From Eublepharis macularius (taxonomy: Eukaryota; Chordata; Lepidosauria; Squamata; Eublepharidae): a DNA stretch of 64,000 nt. This document shows, one piece after another, positions 35,810 through 46,728 of the stretch; position 1 is the stretch's first letter; every line of letters begins with the position of its first letter. The notes beneath the pieces were generated by a model. The model searched no databases. It saw only the letters and a list, made by a program, of their open reading frames with translations, and was not told where the DNA came from. Location: positions 173,019,681 through 173,083,680 of the forward strand of contig NC_072793.1 in assembly GCF_028583425.1 (NCBI RefSeq), written 5' to 3'. The position numbers were made by a program, and so were the translations under genes.

Positions 35810-38800
35810 CTGATGGGACAAACAAACACAGGTTAAAACTGCAATTGGGAAAAGGAGCTTTTGATCTAATTTGAATTAACTGTTGTGAAGAATTAAAAGA
35901 AATATGGTTCCCCAGCCTATTTGATTTTGATACCTTATTCATCATTGGACAGCTCTGGTAACCCTAGAGAGCAATCTTCATCTGGAGAACTGAAAAGTTT
36001 CCACAGGGTTGCAAAAGATCCCCTAGACAATGATCGCATCTGCTCCCCCACACACATTTACACCACACAGACCCAACTCAAACATTCTATGAAGACAGAT
36101 CACATTACTAGCATCCAGTCCCATGAGCCCTTATGGTGATCAGGGGCACCTTAAAGGCTCCCACACTTCTGGTATTCTCAAACTCTGTGTGCTGAGCAGA
36201 TCCTGTTCCACCTCTCTGAGAGTGCAACTAATGAGAGCTGATGGAATATTGGGGGAAAGTTGGGTCAGGGCTCTTGTTAAATAATAATAAATGCTCTTCT
36301 AGACAGATTAGTACCCCACTCAGAGCAGTGAACACTATCAGTGTTATTATTATTCCCACAATACAGCTGAGGAGGAGAGGCAGAGAAGAGGGGCTTGCCC
36401 AAGGCCGCCTGTTGAGCTCATAGTGGGATTTGAACCATCAGAATGCTGATTTGCAGCCCAACCATTTAACTACTATGCTAAAAGAGACAAGACAGGTGGC
36501 AAAGCTGTGACTACCTAACCCATCTGCGCCTCTGAATCTTAAGAGAGATTGCATTGAGTGGTAGTGTTGGAGGTCACACTATGTAAAACAGAATTGCTCA
36601 AGAGGGGTAGCCGTGTTAGTCTGTCTGTAGCAGCAGGAAAGAGCAAGAGTCCAGTAGCACCTATAAGACTAACAACATTTGTGGTAGGGTATGAGCTTTC
36701 GTGAGCCACAGCTCACTTCTTCAGAATTGCTCAGGAGGGCATTTGCATATACGTAATAGGGCTATGGGAGGGAAGGCAACATGGTATCTCATCAGACCTC
36801 AGAAATTAAGCAGGGCCAGTACGTGGATGGGGGACCTCCACAGAAGCCTCTGCAGAAGAAGGCAATGGCAAACCACCTCTGCTCCTTGCTTGCCTTGAAA
36901 AACTCTTACTGGGCTCCCCATAAAATGGCATATACATATGTAATAAAGCTATATTTTAATGTACTAGTTCGGGAAGGCACTTTTATAAAGGTGTACAATT
37001 TGGTGTGCAGAAGATCCCAGCTTCATCCCCTGGCACCTCTAGTTAAAAGGACCAGGTAGGAAGAGATGGGAAAGACCTCTTCCTGAAACCATAGAGAGCG
37101 GTTGCCACTCAGAGCAGACAAGACTAACTTTGATAGTCCAACTCAGCAGAAGACTATTTAGGGAGGGGCCGTGGCTCAGCGGCAGAGCATCTGCCTGGCA
37201 TGTGGAAGCTTGCATGTTCAGTCCCCAGCGTCTCCAGTTAAAAGTTGATGGGCAAGTTATCCACCTAAGACACTGTCAGTCAGAGTGGACAAGACCTGGA
37301 AGACCAAGAATTGGACTTGGCAGAAGGAAGCTTCATGCATAAATGCACAACTGTGTAAGGTGTCACTGCAATTTAGGCCCTAAGTGGGTCCTAGGCTGGC
37401 ATGAAGAGAAGATGACAGCATTTCTCTAACCACGGACTTGCCTCTTTTTAAAGAACCCCACCCCACCCAAATCCCACATATCACTAATGGTAACAGGAGC
37501 AAGAACTGGCTCGGTCTCTTCTTCACCTGCAAAACTGTTTTACGTTTCCAGTGAGGAAAGAAAGGAGAGGAAAAAAGACTCCCACATAAAATCTTTTTCT
37601 CCTGTAGGGCCTGGCCAAAGAGAACTCGTCAGCTCCTAGGCTAGGAAACTGGGAAAGAAGAAGAATATAGAAGGAATATCATGTTCTCCTGTATCCAACA
37701 GCAAGTGGCTGATTATGCAAGCCGGGCATCTTCCCAAATGGGATTTTGTACTTTAAAATATGGTAGCAGCCAAGGGGCAGGCCTCTAACACACGTCCAGG
37801 CCGTGGGGCTCAGTCATGCATTTCCATGATGGAATTCTCATGGGGGGAAATATCCCTCAAAGCCGTTCCTACCATCATTATTTCCCAAATAATTTTTTTT
37901 AACTTATTTACTTCATTTGCACTCTGCCATTCCCCCAACACAATGGGGGACACAATGTAACTTACATCATTTCCTTCTCCTCCATTTTATCCTCACAACA
38001 ACCCTCTGAGGTAATTCAGGCTGAAATTGGCCCAAGGTCACTCAGCAAGTTTTCATGGCAGAGCTGGGTCTCAAAACTTAGGCTGACAGGCTAAATTCTA
38101 CACCCCGCTGACTCTCACAAAGGCAACGAGGAAGCCTTACCCAGAGAGGCCATGTTCCCATAATCTTCCAGCTTGACTTCCCTGCGGAGGGCTGTTGTGG
38201 GATTTGACAAAGAAGTTACTCCCTCTTGGAAATACAGGGCCTCCTCCTTGAAGACCACCGGGCACTGAAAGAAGACAGACAAGTTATCACCTCGCAGCGT
38301 TCTTTCTTCTCCCCTTAAAACATACACACTTTTGCTCACAATCTAAACAGGGAAATTAAGGTGAGGAAACCGGGAATTTCCGTGAAGGACCAAAGCTTCA
38401 TTTCTGTTGGGGGGGGGGAGGATTGTCCCATTAATACGCAACATTCAAGTATTAATAGCATTAGTTTATTTTAGCACACTGACACACCCCTCAAAGAATG
38501 TTGCACTAATCTGCCTTGATGAGGGAAAATACGGGCATCCAATAAATAATCATAAGTAATCACAAGACCTATCTTCTAGAAGACTCCAGTCACTCCCCTA
38601 AATGTTATTCCTGCTGGTAGCAAAGAAAGCGGGCTTGGGGACACTCATCTCTTGCGTACAACTTGTGTACAAGAATTCTGTCCCTCTTCCCTCACAGCAC
38701 AGTGCCTCTGAGCATATACAGTTCTCCTTTTCCAGGGGAAAATAGCCTTTGGCAACTGGACCTCTGGGCAGAGAGCCCCTGAGTATGCACAGAGTGTTTT

Positions 38801-39871
38801 TTTTCATTGTAAAGGGAATGCTTCCTCATTTATTGAGTGGAATCCAGGTTCCTGTATCTCAACATCATCTTGGTCACTTTAAAGCAGCCGTGTGGACAAA
38901 GAAAAAGTTGAGAAGAGGCCTGGGGTTAGGATGGAGTCTGGGGGCACCTTAGAGAATAACAACATTTATCCCAGCACAAGCTTTGGTGAGTCGGAGATCA
39001 CTCCATTGGATGTGCATCCACCACAAACAGAAATGTGGCTGCGATGTTTGAACACAGCTGTAGAGTTGCTTCTATCTGAAATGCTGTCCCAGACTGGCAT
39101 CTCGTAGAGGCTTCCATCTCTGAATCCTGCCAAGGCACTCAGGCGACATCATGAAGCAAATAAGGGACGTGGCTACTCAGACAAGGGTGCGTGTGATTCT
39201 AGGACCCGTTTTTTCAAAGGGGGGCAGGGCTTTCCAAAAATTTTGAGCCTGCTAGAACCTTTGGCATTCTGACACAGGATGGTGGGTGCAGCCATAAAAT
39301 GGCCGCTGCAGGAGGTGAAACAAAATGTCAGGGAATATGGTTATGCATAAATCTAATAGTAACTCTTCATTTCAGGCAGAAGCTTTGTTTAACAGGATGT
39401 CTTTGAAACTGAACATCCTGTTTGAAAATATTTCCTTTTGTATACACGCTGCTTACCTTCAATCCCTCGGTGAAGATCTTTGTGCTGTGTGCAATATTTT
39501 TTAAAAAATCTGTTCAGACAATCAGATCTCCAATGACCAATCAGAAGGCCTTTTGGGCAGAAGTGCCCTCTGGCTCCACCCACTTTCTAAAAATACTTAG
39601 AGGGTGTGGGGAAGGATGTTGGAGGGTGCCATGGCAATAAGGCATCACAGTCAAACAAGAGGTGGTCCATTGACAATATATAACCACATCCCAATCTTCG
39701 CTTCTGATGAGAACAACTACAGACTTCTTGGGCATATAAGAGGGTAGTTTGGGCATCTTTCAGCATCAGAAGCCAAAAGAAAGAGATTTCCTTTTAAGAA
39801 CCCAGATAAAAGAGGAGGCAGGTAAGATGCTACTTGCTGAAGCTCGGTTACCCTACCTGAGCAGGTTGCAT
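34314..39871 (-). CDS. KRAB-C2H2 zinc-finger gene, three exons, 15 fingers
   Basis: A second KRAB zinc-finger gene, predicted nuclear DNA-binding protein. The proposed coding parts 39871-39857, 38264-38141 and 35809-34314 join in phase into 544 codons plus stop: MQPAQ, an eroded KRAB-A box, an acidic spacer ([20 protein letters not shown]) and 15 C2H2 fingers. No KRAB-B exon was found between KRAB-A and the fingers, but direct joining is phase-correct. The start is the only ATG in frame with KRAB-A in the exon at 39857-39938, and an in-frame stop lies upstream. It is convergent with the gene at 8.7-22.6 kb. The CpG-rich stretch at 43190-43420 may be its promoter. No orthologue name is justified. 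Confidence 0.82.
36330..36485 (-). repeat. SINE-like repeat, reversed
   Basis: Has CAATACAGCTGAGGAGGAGA, GCTTGCCCAAGGCCGCCT, GTGGGATTTGAACCATC and TTTAACTACTATGCT, the order of an old tRNA-derived SINE read backwards. 35946-36330 shows nothing definite. Confidence 0.4.
36599..36727 (-). mobile_element. Penelope-like family A variant, copy 6
   Basis: GGGGTAGCCGTGTTAGTCTG, AGTCCAGTAGCACCTATAAG, ACTAACAACATTTGTGG and GAGCTTTCGTGAGC; the complement of the 3' end seen at 18825-18975. Confidence 0.65.
36697..36724 (-). ncRNA. Hammerhead-ribozyme-like core
   Basis: Minus strand CTGAAGA (36718-36724), stem II with GTGAGC pairing GCTCAC, GAAA (36697-36700). Confidence 0.6.
36765..36900 (+). repeat. 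5S-like SINE
   Basis: GGTATCTCATCAGACCTCAG, AAATTAAGCAGGGCCAGTAC, TGGATGGGGGACC and AAGGCAATGGCAAACCACCT. Confidence 0.55.
36985..37150 (+). repeat. tRNA-derived SINE
   Basis: GTGTGCAGAAGATCCCAGC, CACCTCTAGTTAAAAGGACC, GGGAAAGACCTCTTCCTGAA and AGAGCGGTTGCCACTCAGAG; same family as 9945-10125. Confidence 0.55.
37160..37345 (+). repeat. tRNA-derived SINE, clear tRNA head
   Basis: The head GGGGCCGTGGCTCAGCGGCA and GAGCATCTGC reads like an A box, and GCATGTTCAGTCCCC is the B-box region. The body shares CTCCAGTTAAAA and the tail GGAAGCTTCATGCAT. The head looks closest to tRNA-Ala or a similar tRNA. Confidence 0.65.
37345..37904. other. Intron sequence, nothing assigned
   Basis: No repeat or exon recognised. 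Confidence 0.3.
37905..38110 (-). repeat. tRNA-derived SINE, reversed
   Basis: CCATTTTATCCTCACAACAA, CCCTCTGAGGTAATTCAGGC, GGCCCAAGGTCACTCAGCAA and GGCAGAGCTGGG; the complement of the 44690-44905 type. Confidence 0.55.
38141..38264 (-). CDS. Coding exon 2: eroded KRAB-A box
   Basis: 124 bases, one codon shorter than the usual 127, between CTTCTTTCAG and GTAAGG. Encodes [20 protein letters not shown] then [21 protein letters not shown]. Compared with CPVVFEEVALYFTEEEWALL, the tryptophan and the acidic EEW triplet are lost, the DV/EV pair is EE, and M of MLEN is K. Splice signals and frame are intact, so the exon may be translated but should bind TRIM28 poorly. Confidence 0.8.
38265..39856. 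other. Intron with eroded repeats
   Basis: Contains a family A remnant at about 38930-39010 (GGGGCACCTTAGAGAATAAC, AGCACAAGCTTTGGTGAGTC) and an unassigned repeat-like stretch at 39190-39650 (AAAATGGCCGCTGCAGGAGG, TCTGGCTCCACCCACTTTCT). A donor-like GAAGGTAAGC on the minus strand is near 39455. Confidence 0.35.
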
Positions 39872-39938
39872 AGTCGCAGTTTCCACTCCACCCACAAGAA
39901 AAATGAGCAGGAATGAGACACCAATGTTATTTCACTGC
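39857..39938 (-). CDS. Exon 1 with the start codon (coding 39871-39857)
   Basis: 82 bases between TTTCTCCTTTGCAG and GTAGGG on the minus strand. In the frame that reaches KRAB-A it reads [12 protein letters not shown], like the GGTEM..Q exon that precedes KRAB in relatives. An in-frame TGA near the exon's start means translation must begin at the ATG at 39871, giving MQPAQ before KRAB. The gene has therefore lost any SCAN part. Confidence 0.65.
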
Positions 39939-40984
39939 CTGCAAAGGAGAAAAGGGTAACAGGACGATTTTTCTTTCTCCAGACACAGCATTTTGTACCA
40001 ATTTTCCCGCCTCTTCCTAGTTGGTTCAAGGTGCAAGTTCTCATTGAGACATGCTCTGCAGCACAGGTCTTTCAACCTTTCTAGACCTAGCAGCCACCTT
40101 TATCCCCCAGCAGCAGCAAGGAAACCATTCCACAGGGAGGACGTGGCAGGAAGTCACGAGACTTCACAGTCACATGACAGGAAGAGGAGGAACCAGATTC
40201 TCCTGTGCTAGAAGGGAATGCTCTCCACCACTGAGTGACCTCACTTTGCCCTCCTGTCACTCTCCTCTGTATGCATGCAAAGAGAGACAAGAGCCACGAG
40301 GTCCCGATCCATAGGCTGAAGACTACTGCTGTCATGACACGGCCTACACTGCTGTGATTTCCCCTCTCCTCTCCCTTCCTTCTATCCTTCTGCTCCGGTC
40401 TGATGTCTATCCAGTCACTCCCACCACACCTGGAAACATCTGCTCAAAACTTGCTTCTACGAGGCCTTTCCTGAAGAAAGAGCCACACCTTTCTTCAGCC
40501 TTTTCAACCTCATGTCAAGCTTCCAACTGTGTTTTTACAGAGCCCAGTTCCTAAGGCTGAAACTTCACAGCACGCATTATGATCGACCAGGACGTAGAGC
40601 AAAACGTTTTCGTTTTTGAAAGGTCAGAGTCAAAGGTTTCGCTCTCCGAGGCAGATTGGACACCCATGAATACGTAAAGATGCCTAATCCTGAATCGGTC
40701 CATCAAAGTCATTGTTTGTCTATTCAAGCCTGGAAGTTGGTCTCGAGGATTCCAGTAGAGGCCTGTCATGCCACTCACTACTTCATCCTTTTAAACTGGA
40801 GATGCTGGGGGGGGGGGTTTGAACCTGGAACCTTCTGTATGCAAAGAAGATGTTCAACCACTGAACTGCAGCGCCTATCCCTTTAAATTACAAACAGCAG
40901 CCCATAAATTTCAGGAACTGTATGAGAAGGTCGACAAAATGTACAAAGAGGAAAGGTAGTGGTGTGGCTAGATGAGATCATAAC
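39939..40984. other. No coding exon seen; one SINE
   Basis: A reversed tRNA-derived SINE piece is at 40788-40880 (CTGGAGATGC, a poly-G run, TTTGAACCTGGAACCTTCTG). The rest is unassigned. Confidence 0.35.
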
Positions 40985-41267
40985 CAGGGCTTTTTTTCTG
41001 GGAAAAGAGGTGGTGGAACTCAGAGGGTTGCCCTCGGAGAAAATGGTCACATGGCTGGTGCCCCCGCCCCCTGATCTCCAGACAGAGGAGAGTTTAGATT
41101 GCCAAGGGGAATCTAAGAGAGGGGATCTCCAGACAGAGGAGAGTTTAGACAGGCAATCTAAGCTCCCCTCTGTCTGGAGATCAGGGGGCGGGGCCACCAG
41201 CCATGTGACCATTTTCAAGAGGTTCCGGAACTCCGTTCCCCTGCATTCCTGCTGAAAAAAAGCCCTG
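40985..41267. mobile_element. Palindromic hAT MITE, 283 bp
   Basis: A perfect 8-bp duplication, ATCATAAC, at 40977-40984 and 41268-41275; ends CAGGGCTTTTTTTC and complement. Same family as 17736-17972 but with a partial internal repeat (CTCCAGACAGAGGAGAGTTTAG occurs twice, near 41077 and 41128), which explains its greater length. Confidence 0.85.
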
Positions 41268-41771
41268 ATCATAACAATGGAACTTCCTTGAAGAGAGCCG
41301 CCAATAAAAGCAGCAGAAATAGGATAGAGCTGAGTGCTCAAAGGTGGCAGCATGAAAGGCTCAGGTTCTGTGCAATGTAAACACAGAAGTTTCTGCAAAA
41401 CCGAACTTTTTGACCTCTCCCTCCCATTGCAGCTTGTCACTCCCACCCTAAATCCTACCCCCTGGTCAGTCACTTCTACCCTCTTCTGGAGGTGCAAGGG
41501 TCTTCCATCAGTGGAAAAAATCTTTGCCAAGCTAATAAGAAATACGCTATTTATTTGAGCAGGTAGCCCTGATTTGATGGGATTTGTATTCAAGAGCCTG
41601 GGAACATGTCTATAGGGAAACATTTTCCTAGAGGAGAAAAGAGTCCTACTGTCTTTGAGGAGAGACCTTGGGAAAGTCTCAGGAAGGAACAGCAGCGTGG
41701 ACAGACAGCTGACCCGAGGCACTCAAAAGGAGGTAGGGGCTTTTGTAATGCTTTCCTGGCCCACCCCATAA

Positions 41772-42025
41772 TTCGACAAAAGTGTGGTGGTGTCTTAAAG
41801 ACCAATGACATTTATTCTAGTGTGAGCTTAAGTGAGACAGACCTCTCTTCCTCAGATACAATGGGAGCAAAGAAAACAATTCACCTCATTTTAAGAAAGT
41901 TCCAGAAAGGGGTAAATGGTTTACTTTCTTTCTTGAATCTGTGGCAGTGACCTCTGATATGTGAAAGCTCATACTGGAATAAATGTTGTTACTTTTAAGG
42001 CACCAGTGGACCTCTGTTTTATTGT
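41772..42025. mobile_element. Palindromic Penelope-like family A relative, copy 8
   Basis: GGTGTCTTAAAGACCAATGA, CATTTATTCTAGTGTGAGCT on the left; AAAGCTCATACTGGAATAAA, TGTTGTTACTTTTAAGGCAC on the right. The left side holds, on the minus strand, a decayed CTGAGGA..GTCTCAC block. Confidence 0.5.
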
Positions 42026-42189
42026 GCTATGGTTAGCTGACACACCCCTCTGGAACCATCTACAATTCACCTTTCATAATGGGGCAGGGACTTTTCAGTT
42101 TTCCCTTTTTGCGGAGGTTACTCAATCAAGCATCATGTTTTTCAATGGTTAAACATAACAACAACATTATTATCATTGTTATTATTAAC

Positions 42190-42475
42190 AGCATTGAGCC
42201 TCATGGAGCATAGAGGTAAGCTGCAGTACTGCAGCCCAAGCTCTGCTCATGACCCGAGTTCAATCCTGGCGGAAGCCAGGTTCAAGTAACTTTCATCCTT
42301 CTGAGGTCAGTAAAATGAGTACCCAGTTACCTGGGGGTAAAGTGTAGATGACTGGGGAAGGCAATGGCAAACCACCCCGTAACAAAAAGTCTGCCAAGAA
42401 AACATCGTGATGTGACATCCAGCCATGGGTCAGTAATGACTTGGTGCTTGCACAGGGGACTAACTTTACCTTTTA
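42190..42475 (+). repeat. tRNA-derived SINE, full-length looking
   Basis: A tRNA-like head (AGAGGTAAGCTGCAGTACTG; B box GAGTTCAATCCTGGCGG), then TTCTGAGGTCAGTAAAATGA, GGGGAAGGCAATGGCAAACC, ACTTGGTGCTTGCACAGGGG and the tail CTAACTTTACCTTTTACC. The order is that of a common reptile SINE. Confidence 0.7.
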
Positions 42476-42657
42476 CCTATTATTAACAGCAATAATGGAA
42501 GTCCCTTCAAGAGAAATGAATTTATTACGACTATGCTTACCTTCACTACTGTGGCAAATCGAGGTGAACTCTTATGGAAAGTCTGCCTGAAGGCCCTGGT
42601 CGTGTTTCAAAACAGCCCCTGTGCATCCCCGCTGGAGTGGTCCTTTCTCTGCCTTGA

Positions 42658-42855
42658 AAATCAGGGGGCCTGGAGATCTGGAATTACAAATGATCTTCAG
42701 ATGAGAGAAGTCAATTCTGGAGAAATCAGCTCTTTTAGTGGGTGGGCTCTATGGTGTTATACCTAAGGGAACTCCCTCCCCTCTGAAACCCCACCCTCCC
42801 CAGATTCCACCTCCAAACCTCCAGGAATTTCCCTCCCTGAGTTGGCATGCCTACT
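42658..42855 (-). repeat. Dispersed repeat family D, copy 2
   Basis: GGGCCTGGAGATCTGGAATT, GGCTCTATGGTGTTATACCT, CCAAACCTCCAGGAATTTCC and GAGTTGGCATGCC. See 4990-5215. Confidence 0.45.
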
Positions 42856-43189
42856 CTTCAGGCAAGGTAAGGAAAAGCAGCACAGCTATTCCTGCTCCCC
42901 AAACAACACTGCATGAAAATACACGCCCTCCACCCCTCTCCAGAGGCTACAGGGAACACAAGTCTTGCAATCAAAGAAAGAAGGTGCCACTGCTGGAACA
43001 CCTATAAGGGAATTTGGGATTGTCCCCCCAACATTCTCCCTCTCCAAAACTAGGAAATAGTCCTATGTCATTTTGCTCCTTTAGCCCTTTGCTTGCCTTC
43101 TTTGACGCATCACTGCCCAGCTTTCTCATCCGACCCGACTTCACCTTCCCAGCTGTGCGGAAAAGGAAATCTCTTTCATTGATTACCAT

Positions 43190-43420
43190 AGAGACGAGGG
43201 AACGAGACGGGCGGGGGGCGGGGGGAGAAAGAGTTTGCACACACGCGCCCATATACACTCAGCCCTGTCTTCCGGTTACCGTTCGAAAAGCAGCCGCATG
43301 CGTGGAGAAATCCCAAGACAAAAGCCATTCGAAGCAACACAAAAGCTTGCTTGGGCGTGCTTCTGCGTTCTCGAAAACGCTTCCTCCGTCTGGATGGGAA
43401 GAGGCCAGGAGGGCCCCCGA
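43190..43420 (-). promoter_or_regulatory. CpG-rich stretch, possible promoter of the minus-strand gene
   Basis: About 20 CpG pairs in 230 bases (ACGGGCGGGGGGCGGGGG, TTCCGGTTACCGTTCGAAAA, GCCGCATGCGTGG), against very few nearby. It lies 3.3 kb upstream of the first coding exon of the minus-strand zinc-finger gene. The first exon was not placed; a donor-like GAAGGTAAGC is near 42538. Confidence 0.35.
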
Positions 43421-43471
43421 GCTTCTGGCATTCTGCAAAGTATGCAAAACAGAGGGCTTTTCTAAAAGCAA

Positions 43472-43680
43472 CAGGGTTGCCAAGTCTGGCTTGGGAAATT
43501 CCTGGGGGTTTGTGGTGGTGCCTGGGGAGGGCAGTTCGAGAAGGGGCGGGAACTGCTCAGCGGGGATGCGATGCCAGAGAGACCACTCTCGGAAGCTGCC
43601 ATTATCTCCAAGGGAATTGATTCCTTGTAGCGATGAGACACAATTCCTGCAGAACTCCAGGTCCCACCTAGAGGTTGTAA
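43472..43680 (+). repeat. Dispersed repeat family D, copy 3
   Basis: GGGTTGCCAAGTCTGG, TGGGAAATTCCTGGGGGTTT, GCCATTATCTCCAAGGGAAT and CAGAACTCCAGGTCCCACCT. Confidence 0.55.
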
Positions 43681-43681
43681 T

Positions 43682-43885
43682 GGAAACGTCCAAAAACCAG
43701 TGGGAGAACACTTCAATCTACCAGGACATTCCACCAAAGACTTAAAAGTCGCTGTGGTTCAACAGAAACCCTTCAAAAACAAAATCCAACGGGAGGCTGC
43801 TGAATTGGAATTCATATGCAAATTTGACTCTGTCAAGCTGGGACTGAATAGAGACTATGAATGGTTATCACATTATCACAGGTAA
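43682..43885 (+). pseudogene. C-terminal end of a Penelope-like endonuclease
   Basis: NGNVQKPVGEHFNLPGHSTK, DLKVAVVQQ, then REAAELEFICKFDSV and KLGLNRDYEWLSHYHR. The H..L.GHS block and the R..E..FI.K...GLN.D block are those after the GIY-YIG core in Penelope-like proteins, where E is catalytic. The front half is gone. Confidence 0.65.
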
Positions 43886-44233
43886 CAGATTTCCTTTACA
43901 GAGGCGTGGTCTGGGGGAGCCCAGAGACGCCTGGTGTGGGCTTTGTTTGTCAATTATCTCAGTCTGAGTGCGTGTGGGCTTTCGGGGACCACAGTTCTCT
44001 TTGTCAGATGCAGCTGGCAGGGAGAGCTGTGGTTATCGAGGGCTTATACTACATAGGAATTGTATACCTTCACTGTGGCAAACTGACTCCACACCAAAAG
44101 GAGATGTTTACATTTACAAGCAAAGGAATGTTTTGATTGCCTTCACACTAATTGCATCCTGTCTTCTTGTGATATATGTCCCGTTCTTTCCCCTCCCCTC
44201 CTCTTCTGTATTTGACCAGTTCGGATCAGGCAT

Positions 44234-44270
44234 CTGATGAAGAGAACTTGATTCTCGAAAGCTTATGCTA
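44234..44270 (+). ncRNA. Hammerhead-ribozyme-like motif, best preserved
   Basis: CTGATGA (44234-44240), stem II AGAGAACTTGATTCTC (44241-44256), GAAA (44257-44260), a 2-bp stem III with loop (GC-TTAT-GC) and a CTA cleavage-type triplet (44268-44270). Core letters and order are those of a minimal hammerhead; stem I pairing is not obvious in one copy. Confidence 0.65.
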
Positions 44271-44369
44271 CAATAAAATAAAATTGGTTAGTCTTAAAGG
44301 TGCTACTGGACTCTTTTTGATTTTGCTACTACAGACTAACACGGCTAACTCCTCTGGATCAATAGTCTA

Positions 44370-44689
44370 GAAAGGTGTTTATGAAGGGTCTATGGACTAT
44401 ATCAATGTGTAAAGGATGTATTTATTATCTGCTTGCTGCATATATTATTCTGCTCACACTCCCTTCTTTTCTCTTGATGTAATACCATCTTTCTACAGTA
44501 TATCTAATGATGGAATATCATTTTTCTGCACTGTGCCTAGATTCTGACACATGTCTAATAGTCTATTATTGTTTCCGATTACTGTAATCTTAGTCTTAAT
44601 ACTTTGTTTCATCCTGTTGAGTGACATTGTGTAATCGGCCTGGAGTCTCAGTGAGAAAGGCAGACAGGAAACACAGTAAAATAAGAAGC
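44370..44689. repeat. Retroelement 3'-tail-like repeat
   Basis: ATCGGCCTGGAGTCTCAGTG followed by AGAAAGGC is the complement of the tail type seen at 605-720. The front part is unassigned. Confidence 0.3.
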
Positions 44690-44905
44690 TGTGCGATGTA
44701 GTGGTTACGGTGTTGGACTAGGTTCTGGGAGGCTCAGGTTCAAATCCCTGCTCTGCCATGGGAGCTTGCGAGGTGACCTTGGGCCAGCTACTCTCAGCCT
44801 GACCTACCCCACAGGGTTGTTGTGATGCTAAAATGCAGGAGAGGATAAACTGCTTTGAGCCTCCACTGGGAAGGAAGGTGGGATATAAATGAAGCAATTT
44901 TTGAA
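44690..44905 (+). repeat. tRNA-derived SINE, near complete
   Basis: GTAGTGGTTACGGTGTTGGA, B box CAGGTTCAAATCCCTG, then GACCTTGGGCCAGCTACTCT, CCTACCCCACAGGGTTGTTG and the end GGTGGGATATAAATGAAGC. 44905-45880 has no gene. Confidence 0.7.
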
Positions 44906-45880
44906 GAAAAAACCCCCCTGTTTTTTAAAGTTTCAGGGCCTGATTTTCAGGAGCTGATCTGCATCTTGTGCAGGGTGCCAAACAGATTAAATTCCATAAA
45001 GTGATGCCAGCTACCACAGTTCCCTACACCCTCAGCCTTCTACAGGAAGAAAGGAGGCTGGCAGCCCTCAGTATGAGATTAGCAGTACCATCCTAGGCAG
45101 AGTTACACTCTTCTAAGTCCGCTGAACCCAATGGGCACAGAAAGGTTCGGCTCTACTTCGGATTGCATGGCAGGTGTATCTCTGAGACCTAAGGAAATGC
45201 ACAGGGCCCTTCCAAGCAGAGGGGAAATGAGGCAGTCGCTGTGCTGGGGATTCATTTTAGATTTGTAGGGAAAGATTACCAGGGTCTCCAAGTGGAAGCC
45301 TTTCATGGCTGAGAGGATGGACTAGGTAAAGAATCAATGAAAGCTAAGCTGGACAGCCCTTTAGTGATTCAAAATCTCCCCGGCATTCGAAACAGCTTGT
45401 GGGCAAGAGATCCTTAGATCTGAGCTGGAAATGCACACATACCAGCTTGCCAGAGATTTCTGGAGGACGCAGAAGTCTGCACATGGTTTTACCTCTTTTC
45501 AGTTGGCCATAATAAGACGATGGGTTTTGGTTTTGCTTTCCACCTGTGCCCTGCACATTTGTTGCAGAAACACAATGCCCAGTGGTGGTCTCTGCTGTGT
45601 CCCCACCTGTTTCTTTCCACTGACCACTTGGGTGGGGAGCCAAAAGCTTCCCTGAGATGCCAGGGCACTTTGGAAGGTTCACTCTTTTTTAAAAAAAATA
45701 ACAGAAAGGTGAGGGATAAATAAATAAATGATTACAACTTTCTTTATTATTTTGCAAAGCCTAGTCTGATGCAGAGCTCTGGTGAACTCAGAATCTGACA
45801 CTGTTATCTGTCATTTAAATGGTACTAATACAAGGGATTATGTTATTTTGGGAGGGGGGAGATTTACAGTTATAGTGCAA

Positions 45881-46364
45881 CCAGCAACAAAGCCCATTGT
45901 GGGAAAAAATACAATGGATTCTAGAAAGGAGAGGGTGGGCAGGCAGGCATTGCCTCCTGCTCTTCACCTGATCCTGGCTGGATGAAGGTGAGAGGGGTGG
46001 CCATTGCTGCCTGCTCTGCAACTGATCCCAGACAGGTGAAGGGGGGTGGGCCTTGCTTCCTAATCTGTGCTTGATCCTGGTCAGGTGAAAGGGGCAGGCA
46101 TTGCCTCCTGCTCCGCTCCTGATCCCAGCTGGGTGAAGGTGGAGGTGGGCATTGCCACTTAATGTGCACCCCAATTGCCACCGAGTGAAGGCAAGGGGTG
46201 GCAAGAGGGCATTGCTGCCTCCTTGCCCTCATCACTGCCGGGTAAAGGCAGGGGAGTGAGGGGCTGGCTGCCTTGCTGGGCTTCCCACCACGGCATGCTC
46301 TCTGTAGGTGCCCCAGGATACAAGGTGAGTTGTCAGCAATACAGCTTGCCTTTGATAAAATAGA
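45881..46364 (-). mobile_element. Short Helitron with minisatellite, copy E3
   Basis: On the minus strand the 3' end has the hairpin CCATTGT..ACAATGG, then GCTTTGTTG and CTGG (45884-45881) before a host T. The 5' end is TCTATTTTATCAAAGGC near 46364, diverged from E1 and E2. Only six to eight minisatellite units lie between (about 45945-46270). It is uninterrupted. Confidence 0.65.
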
Positions 46365-46509
46365 ATTCTTTCTGTCATCTGTATATTACACACATTTACA
46401 GAGAAAAAGTACAGTAATAGATGCAAGACAGATTTGAATGTGCCCCAAAGGGGGAGAAAGAAGCTGCTTTCTGCATCCCATTAAGTTATGTTCTAAGGCT
46501 CCACAAGTT

Positions 46510-46728
46510 GGGTTGCCATCTCCAGCTGGGGAAATTCCTGGATACTTGGGTGTGGAACCTGGGAAGGGTGGAGTTTAGAGAGGGGAGCGGTCTCAGCAGG
46601 AATGTGATGCCACAGAGCCTGTCCCCCCCCCCCCCCCATTTTCTCCAGGGGATCAGATTTCTTGCAGTCTGGAGATCTGTCGTAATTCTGGGAGAACTCC
46701 AGGACCCAGCTGGAGGTTGGCAGCCCTG
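46510..46728 (+). repeat. Dispersed repeat family D, copy 4
   Basis: GGGTTGCCATCTCCAGC, GGGGAAATTCCTGGATACTT, TTCTCCAGGGGATCAG and GAGGTTGGCAGCCC. The ends GGGTTGCCA and TGGCAGCCC suggest short inverted repeats. Confidence 0.55.

Larger units (their letters stand above)
43681..44360 (+). mobile_element. Penelope-like element 3' part, family A, copy 9 (longest)
   Basis: Joins a GIY-YIG-type protein end (43682-43885) to a 3' region with a decayed copy of the ribozyme-like block (about 43990-44050), a spacer with CCCTCCTCTTCTGTATTTGA, and an intact ribozyme-like core (44234-44260) followed by AATAAAA and the family A end CTACAGACTAACACGGCTAA. This is the copy that identifies family A as Penelope-like. 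RT is missing. Confidence 0.7.
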
